DNA from: an uncultured Alistipes sp.
GTDB lineage: Bacteria > Bacteroidota > Bacteroidia > Bacteroidales > Rikenellaceae
Assembly: GCA_900768045.1 (NCBI GenBank)
Contig: CAAGBL010000042.1
Coordinates: 1-64,000, forward strand
Length of the DNA: 64,000 nt
Direction of reading: 5' to 3'
In this document: piece by piece, positions 59,487 to 64,000 of the stretch
Layout: every line of letters starts with the position of its first letter
Numbering within the stretch: position 1 is the stretch's first letter
The notes under the pieces: model-generated
Database searches by the model: none
What the model was told of the DNA's origin: nothing
What the model saw: the letters and a program-made list of their open reading frames with translations, nothing else
Translations under genes and position numbers: made by a program

Positions 59487-59870
59487 CTATAAGTAGCAGT
59501 GGTATTCGAGCCACTCACGCACCTTGCGCCAGTTGATAACTGGGCGGCGCACGCCATCAATAAACATGATAGGGCAGCCCAAAGCGGCATCGTCGATATA
59601 GACGTCGGCAAAGACCTTTGGCGACTCTGTCCACTGCTTCTGCTCAGGATTCTCGTTAACAGCCCAAAGCTCAATATCTCGATCCTTGAACCACTTGATA
59701 GCCTTCTCAAGCTTCTCGCCCGAGCGCATAGTGAAGAGTATAAGCCTATGTCCCTTGTTGTTGAGCGCACGTAGCGTCTCTACTGCGCCCTCAACATCCA
59801 TGCCCACTGAGGGGTACTCGTGCTCTACACACGTGCCATCGAAGTCGACAGCTATGATGTAACTATTCAC
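59487..59870 (-). CDS. HAD-like phosphatase-type protein
   Basis: 127 residues. HAD motif I is VDFDGTCVEHEYPSVG (DxDGT), motif II is FTMRSGEKLEKAIKWF, and the C-terminus has VFADVYIDDAALGCPIMF with the acidic motif-IV pair; similar small HAD proteins are found in Bacteroides. The substrate is unknown. The start codon lies 6 nt from the Wzc stop, so the gene is part of the export operon. It may act on a sugar phosphate, but nothing in the sequence proves it. Confidence 0.8.
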   Translation of the reverse strand: MNSYIIAVDFDGTCVEHEYPSVGMDVEGAVETLRALNNKGHRLILFTMRSGEKLEKAIKWFKDRDIELWAVNENPEQKQWTESPKVFADVYIDDAALGCPIMFIDGVRRPVINWRKVREWLEYHCYL

Positions 59871-59876
59871 AACTAA

Positions 59877-62261
59877 TTACTCACGTTTCTTAAACAATTT
59901 CTTCAATCTCTTGAGGTTGCGCTGCCATGGCTTGAGCTTGTCATCGCTTAGGTAGTTGTAGCTATAGCTATGCTTGGTTACAGTTGCGCCATTGAATACT
60001 ATGCACATGTTGTGAATCTTTTTCGACTGGTGGAACTCCTCAACCTCGTAGAGCTGGTCGAACTTAAGGTTGCCGTGACGTACTACATATATAGTAAGGT
60101 CAACCAAACGATCTACAATCACAGCATCTGCCACAGCCATAGCAGGAACGCTGTCGATGATGATATAGTCGTAACGCTCACGAAGCTCTGTCATAAGGCT
60201 CTCCATTTGCGATGACATAAGCATCTCAGCAGGGTTTGGTGGCTGAGGACCTGCGTAAATCATGTCGAGGTTTGGAGCAATCTCAGACTGTGAGATTATA
60301 TCATCTAACGAGTTGATTCTACCCGCAAGGTATGATGTCAAACCACGGCGGTCGTTACGGTGTCCCAACGACTTAGTAAGTGTGCGACGACGTAGGTCGA
60401 TATCCATGAGCAATACACGCTTGCCCGCTGCAGCGATTGTTGCTGCGAGGTTCGACGACACGAAGGTCTTGCCGCTATGTGGAATTGATGATGTCACCAT
60501 GATAACCTTTACAGGGTGGCTTACCTCCATGAAGTTGAGGCTTGTGCGAAGCATTCTGAACGACTCAGAGAGAATGTCGCAGCTATCCTCCTTAACCTGA
60601 GCTACAGCATTGTTTGTCTTCTCAATCTGTGGGATGTCGCCAAGGAATGGGGCAGTAAGCACTGACTCAAGGTCACGGCGTGAACGTACAGTGTTGTTGA
60701 GAACCTCACGTAGGTAGATAATAGCGAAAGGTATTACGCAACCCATCATGAGTGCCAACATGTAGATCATTGAGCTCTTAGGGCTGATAGGTCTATCGGC
60801 GCCATACGCAAAGTCGATAACACGGGCATTGCTCTCGGCAGTAGCACCAACCAAAGCGTTCTCCTCGAGCTTAGTAAGAAGGTAGATGTATAGCTCCTCC
60901 TTAACCTTCTGCTGGCGAGTCTTTGAAAGAAGGGCCTTCTCCTTCTCAGGAGTCTCATTTAGGCGAGCGTTAGCCTTGCGGTGCTCACGGTCGATGTGTG
61001 AGGCCTGAAGGTAGAGACCGTTGATGTGTGACTCGAGCGAGCTGATGATAGTGTTGCGAATAGAGGCAATTTGAGCCTTAAGATCCAAGATCATAGGGTT
61101 GCTCTCTGATGACTCGCTAAGCAAACGCTGGTACTCAAGAAGGCTTGTGTTGTAGTTGTCAATCTGTGCGGCAAGAGCTGTTGAAGCACCGCTCATAGCC
61201 ACAGTAGATGCTGGGATAAGGTCGAGCTCAGTCTTGTTGTTGCTGATGTAGTCGAGAATGTACTTGGCCATCTCGATATTTCCCTCGATTGATAGTCCCT
61301 GCTTCTTGAACTCCTGAATCTCCTGTGCGCCAAGCATTGACTGACTCTGGAGGTTGTATAGCTGGTTGTCCTTCTTGAACGATGCAATGTCGCTATCAGC
61401 AAGGTTTAGCTCCTCGCTAAGAAGCGCAAGACGCTCGTCGATAAACTCCTTAGTGATGTTTGATATAGCACGCTTATCCTCAATAGCGTCATAGTTATAA
61501 GCATCGATAACGCCATTGATAACATCTTCAGCACGCTTAGGAACGATGTCCGACATCTGTATAGCAATAACAGATGCCATCTTATCGGTAATGGTGCAAT
61601 TTAGGCGCTTGCGATAAGCCTCTACGGTGTTGTTGAGTGTGCTGCGAGATACGTGAATCTCGAGTTCTGAGCTACGCTCAACATAAGGTGTAGGCACCAA
61701 TACAATCTTGCCAAGTGGGGTAGCGATAGTGTCGCCTGGAAGCACGCTGGCAGAGAATGTGAGGTTGTCTACGTTAGGTATCACAAAGTTGCCGATGTTT
61801 ACGTGGTTGCCCTCGATGCGGTAGACAAAGCTGCCTCGTGTGTGTGGATCGTTGTCGACAAACTTCACGAGCAAAGGAGCACAGCCGTACATATCATGAG
61901 AGCGGAAGCGGCTCTTTGTTGAGTAGTTTGTTCTGAGGTCGTACTTGTTTACAACCTGCTCCATTAGTCGGCGTGACTGGAGGATGTGTACCTCATTATC
62001 CACAGAGCGACGTCCGATACCCATAATATCGCTGAAGGCAGTAACCTCGGCGCTACCACCCTTACGTGAGTCCTTTACGAGTACGGTTGCTGAGCGCTGG
62101 TATACTGGGGCTGTACAGCGCAAGTATAGCCAACCACAAAGCAAGCAAAGCGTTACAGATAGTACAAACCAGTACCAATTTGACAATACCAAGTGTAGTA
62201 TGTCGTAGAGGGTAAATCGAGGACCTCTATTCTCTGTGTTATTTTCGATGTTCTCAATCAT
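59877..62261 (-). CDS. wzc: Wzc-type polysaccharide co-polymerase and tyrosine autokinase
   Basis: 794 residues. An N-terminal cytoplasmic tail, a membrane segment (WYWFVLSVTLCLLCGWLYLR), a periplasmic Wzz-like region with coiled coil (300-440), a second membrane segment (MIYMLALMMGCVIPFAIIYL), then the kinase domain: Walker A SSIPHSGKTFVSSNLA near 595, Walker A' VLLMDIDLRRRTL and Walker B YDYIIIDSVPAMAVADAV. The C-terminus has only a few tyrosines (KHSYSYNYLSD). It controls chain length and export of a capsule or exopolysaccharide with Wza. 28 nt after wza. Confidence 0.93.
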   Translation of the reverse strand: MIENIENNTENRGPRFTLYDILHLVLSNWYWFVLSVTLCLLCGWLYLRCTAPVYQRSATVLVKDSRKGGSAEVTAFSDIMGIGRRSVDNEVHILQSRRLMEQVVNKYDLRTNYSTKSRFRSHDMYGCAPLLVKFVDNDPHTRGSFVYRIEGNHVNIGNFVIPNVDNLTFSASVLPGDTIATPLGKIVLVPTPYVERSSELEIHVSRSTLNNTVEAYRKRLNCTITDKMASVIAIQMSDIVPKRAEDVINGVIDAYNYDAIEDKRAISNITKEFIDERLALLSEELNLADSDIASFKKDNQLYNLQSQSMLGAQEIQEFKKQGLSIEGNIEMAKYILDYISNNKTELDLIPASTVAMSGASTALAAQIDNYNTSLLEYQRLLSESSESNPMILDLKAQIASIRNTIISSLESHINGLYLQASHIDREHRKANARLNETPEKEKALLSKTRQQKVKEELYIYLLTKLEENALVGATAESNARVIDFAYGADRPISPKSSMIYMLALMMGCVIPFAIIYLREVLNNTVRSRRDLESVLTAPFLGDIPQIEKTNNAVAQVKEDSCDILSESFRMLRTSLNFMEVSHPVKVIMVTSSIPHSGKTFVSSNLAATIAAAGKRVLLMDIDLRRRTLTKSLGHRNDRRGLTSYLAGRINSLDDIISQSEIAPNLDMIYAGPQPPNPAEMLMSSQMESLMTELRERYDYIIIDSVPAMAVADAVIVDRLVDLTIYVVRHGNLKFDQLYEVEEFHQSKKIHNMCIVFNGATVTKHSYSYNYLSDDKLKPWQRNLKRLKKLFKKRE

Positions 62262-62289
62262 ATCTATTATCTTTGTGAGTGTCAGTAAT

Positions 62290-63090
62290 TTATCGTTTTG
62301 CTACTGTAATGATTGTGATTAGTAGTGTGGCAAATGAGATACCTGTCGATGCAAGCGAAATCCAGAACGAACGGTTTTGGTTAATCTCTGCCGATGCTGC
62401 TCGATACTTATTAGGACTTACCAATACGATGTCGTTCTGCTCGAGGTAGAAACAAGGCGATGAGAATATCTCGCTTGAGCGAATATCGAGCTTAGTGATG
62501 ATATTCTTGCCATCAATCTCTCGGATTACAGCCACATTCTCACGATTACCATAGATAGTCATGTCGCCAGCCATTGCCAAAGCATCGAAGAGTGTTACCT
62601 TGTCATTCTTGATGTCGTAGCGACCAGGACGTGTTACCTCGCCAAGAACTGAGATCTGAAGGTTTGCAAAGCGCACGTTTACCTGGGGGTCGGCAATGTA
62701 GTTGCTCTCAATAATCTTCTTCTCAATCTCGCTCTGAAGCTCAGCACGTGTCATGCCGTCGCACTTTACCTGGCCAATGATAGGTAGAGTGATGTAGCCA
62801 TTGTCATCTACGGTGAAGACCTGAAGGCTGGTAGATGTTACGGCTGAACTAACACCCTTTGAAAGACCAGTGTAGGTCGACGCAGAGTTGAAAGGAAGTG
62901 CCAACTCAGGGTTCTTGCTGTTAACAACGATTGTTAGCTGGTCAAGAGGCTTGATTCTGATCTGGAAATTCTCAGGAATCTCGATCTCTGCACCACTCTC
63001 AACATCTTGGATGTAGAGCACACGCTGCTGTGCATTGCAACCCACGAATAGGATTGCAACTAAAAGAATTAGAAGATTTAGATGTTTCAT
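62290..63090 (-). CDS. wza: Wza-type polysaccharide export lipoprotein (SLBB domain)
   Basis: 266 residues from the ATG at 63090. MKHLNLLILLVAILFVGCNA is a lipoprotein signal. The ATG at 63171 lies inside the -7 box (63169-63176) and cannot be the start. The Poly_export domain (FQIRIKPLDQLTIVVNSKNP, YITLPIIGQVKCDGMTRAEL) and SLBB (ISVLGEVTRPGRYDIKNDKV) follow, then a C-terminal membrane segment (SLASTGISFATLLITIITVA). Outer-membrane part of the polysaccharide exporter. First gene of the operon with wzc and the HAD gene. Confidence 0.92.
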   Translation of the reverse strand: MKHLNLLILLVAILFVGCNAQQRVLYIQDVESGAEIEIPENFQIRIKPLDQLTIVVNSKNPELALPFNSASTYTGLSKGVSSAVTSTSLQVFTVDDNGYITLPIIGQVKCDGMTRAELQSEIEKKIIESNYIADPQVNVRFANLQISVLGEVTRPGRYDIKNDKVTLFDALAMAGDMTIYGNRENVAVIREIDGKNIITKLDIRSSEIFSSPCFYLEQNDIVLVSPNKYRAASAEINQNRSFWISLASTGISFATLLITIITVAKR

Positions 63091-63168
63091 ATATTTAATT
63101 TGTTTATATTCAGCTAATTGCACGTTTTGCATAAGATATTTGTCGCTCGCACACGTCAAATATCCTTG

Positions 63169-63176
63169 CAAAGATA
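63169..63176 (-). promoter_or_regulatory. -7 box of the wza operon
   Basis: TATCTTTG on the minus strand, about 79 nt before the wza ATG at 63090. A leader of about 70 nt results. Confidence 0.6.
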
Positions 63177-63237
63177 TAAAAAAATGCTAAAATATACTAC
63201 AATCTTCAAGTTTTATTATGAAATAATAGGCGTTTGA

Positions 63238-64000
63238 TTAGTTATTATCTAACCAGTCCATAAAATCGGCGGTACGGCTGCGGCTAACAATAACCTCGTT
63301 GTCGGACTGAGGACGTAGTTGTAGCTTTAGTCGTGTGCCCAGATGTTTTGATATGTTTTCAATCGCATTTATCGAGACAATGTAGCTACGTGAAATGCGG
63401 AAGAAGTGGTGGGGATTCAGCATCTCCTGCACCATGTCGAGTGAGTAGTCGAGTAGTCGTCTGTTGCCATTTTTGTTAACGGCATAGGTGCTCTTATCCT
63501 CTGAGTAGCAGTATGCTATGTCCTCGGTAGGTATTATCACAATCTTCTCGCCAGTCTTTACCGTGAAGCGCTTTTTATACTCCTTGTTTCGTGCGATGCC
63601 AACCGTTGATACCATCTCCATAAGTCGCTCGATGTCTGGCGATGTGCGACTCTCAAGACGCTCTAAGCAGCGGCCCCAAGCACGTACTAACTCCTCTTCA
63701 ACGATAGGCTTAAGTAGGTAGTCGATGCTATTTACCTTGAAGGCGTTGAGGGCGTAGTTGTCGTAGGCCGTGGTTATGATTACGTGTGCCGAAATGTTTA
63801 CCTTGTCGAAAATCTCGAAACAGATGCCATCAGAAAGTTCAACATCCATAAAAATAACATCTGCCGTATCGGGGTTCTCCTCGAGCCATTGAATGGTCGA
63901 TTTTACCGACGTGAGAGTCATCACTATTTTGCTATTTGGACAATGCCTGTCGATGAGCTTCTTAAGCGTTAGTTGCGCAGGAATCTCGTCCTCTACAATG
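63238..64000 (-). CDS. LytTR-family response regulator (5' end outside window)
   Basis: The frame stays open to 64000 beyond the first GTG at 63924 and reads IVEDEIPAQLTLKKLIDRHC upstream of it, which is the start of a receiver domain. The visible protein is over 250 residues. The receiver continues with VIFMDVELSDG (phospho-acceptor Asp) and DYLLKPI. The LytTR DNA-binding domain follows: EDIAYCYSEDKSTYAVNKNG, MVQEMLNPHHFFRISRSYIV and ISKHLGTRLKLQL. It is the partner of a sensor kinase encoded outside the window. It could regulate the wza operon next to it (inference). Confidence 0.92.
   Translation of the reverse strand, partial: IVEDEIPAQLTLKKLIDRHCPNSKIVMTLTSVKSTIQWLEENPDTADVIFMDVELSDGICFEIFDKVNISAHVIITTAYDNYALNAFKVNSIDYLLKPIVEEELVRAWGRCLERLESRTSPDIERLMEMVSTVGIARNKEYKKRFTVKTGEKIVIIPTEDIAYCYSEDKSTYAVNKNGNRRLLDYSLDMVQEMLNPHHFFRISRSYIVSINAIENISKHLGTRLKLQLRPQSDNEVIVSRSRTADFMDWLDNN

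Noticed and set aside
63091..63171. Start of wza at 63171
   Set aside because: It lies inside the -7 box TATCTTTG at 63169-63176, so it would not be in the mRNA; the lipoprotein signal begins at 63090.
1..64000. CRISPR arrays, insertion sequences and rRNA genes
   Set aside because: No regularly spaced repeats with unique spacers, no transposase motif and no rRNA-like sequence were seen.

Overview
The window is chromosomal DNA of a Bacteroidales bacterium, probably a gut member. Support comes from a SusC/SusD pair with BACON-type lipoproteins, Bacteroidales-type promoters (TTTG, 19-21 nt, TAnnTTTG) before tRNAs and genes, a fused LpxC/FabZ, and a Porin_10-type protein. A ptb-buk pair suggests phosphotransbutyrylase/butyrate-kinase metabolism. 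Genus cannot be fixed from the sequence alone.

Layout: 1-2800, pyrG (cut by the window edge) and a DUF349-repeat gene. 3000-6700, acyl-phosphate energy genes ackA, ptb and buk. 6.7-9.6 kb, aroQ, a flippase and thiL. 9.6-15.6 kb, two repeat-rich lipoproteins, argR, two small unknown proteins and a TonB-like protein. 15.7-17.9 kb, lpxC/fabZ and lpxA for lipid A. 18.3-35.0 kb, a tight ten-gene minus-strand operon led by SusC and SusD, followed by lipoproteins, two leucine-rich-repeat proteins and a subtilisin-like protease. It holds no recognisable glycosidase, so a protein or peptide substrate is more likely than a glycan. 35-42 kb, tRNA-fMet, dut, tRNA-Pro, an iron/heme/cobalamin-type ABC importer, tRNA-Glu, rpsT, an unknown secreted protein and tRNA-Leu. 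42-45 kb, mgsA and a Na/Pi cotransporter that share almost the same promoter. 45-55 kb, an rml dTDP-rhamnose operon with an RmlD-RmlB fusion, rpsU, a helix-hairpin-helix protein, a UbiD decarboxylase, lon and manC. 55-59 kb, pssA, a porin and a lytic transglycosylase. 59-64 kb, a Wza/Wzc exopolysaccharide export operon with a HAD phosphatase-like gene, and a LytTR response regulator cut by the window end.

The two most notable signals are not protein genes. (1) A family of about eight long, imperfectly palindromic intergenic elements of about 105-125 nt sits directly behind the stop codons of plus-strand genes (ackA, buk, argR, lpxA, the SLT gene) and behind the rpsT terminator. The sequences differ, but the fold is kept by paired changes: an outer TTTGTTGT/ACAACAAA stem, a symmetric CATCTGC-against-CATCTGC internal loop, and an apical GTAC-loop-GTAC helix. 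(2) Four direct repeats with exact 11-bp period lie upstream of both mgsA and the Na/Pi cotransporter gene, ending 10 nt before the -7 box at the cotransporter gene. This is the geometry of a PhoB-type operator and fits genes that both concern inorganic phosphate.

Other points of interest are probably leaderless transcripts, a partial tandem duplication of the tRNA-fMet 3' end and its terminator, and a likely papain-fold secreted protein.
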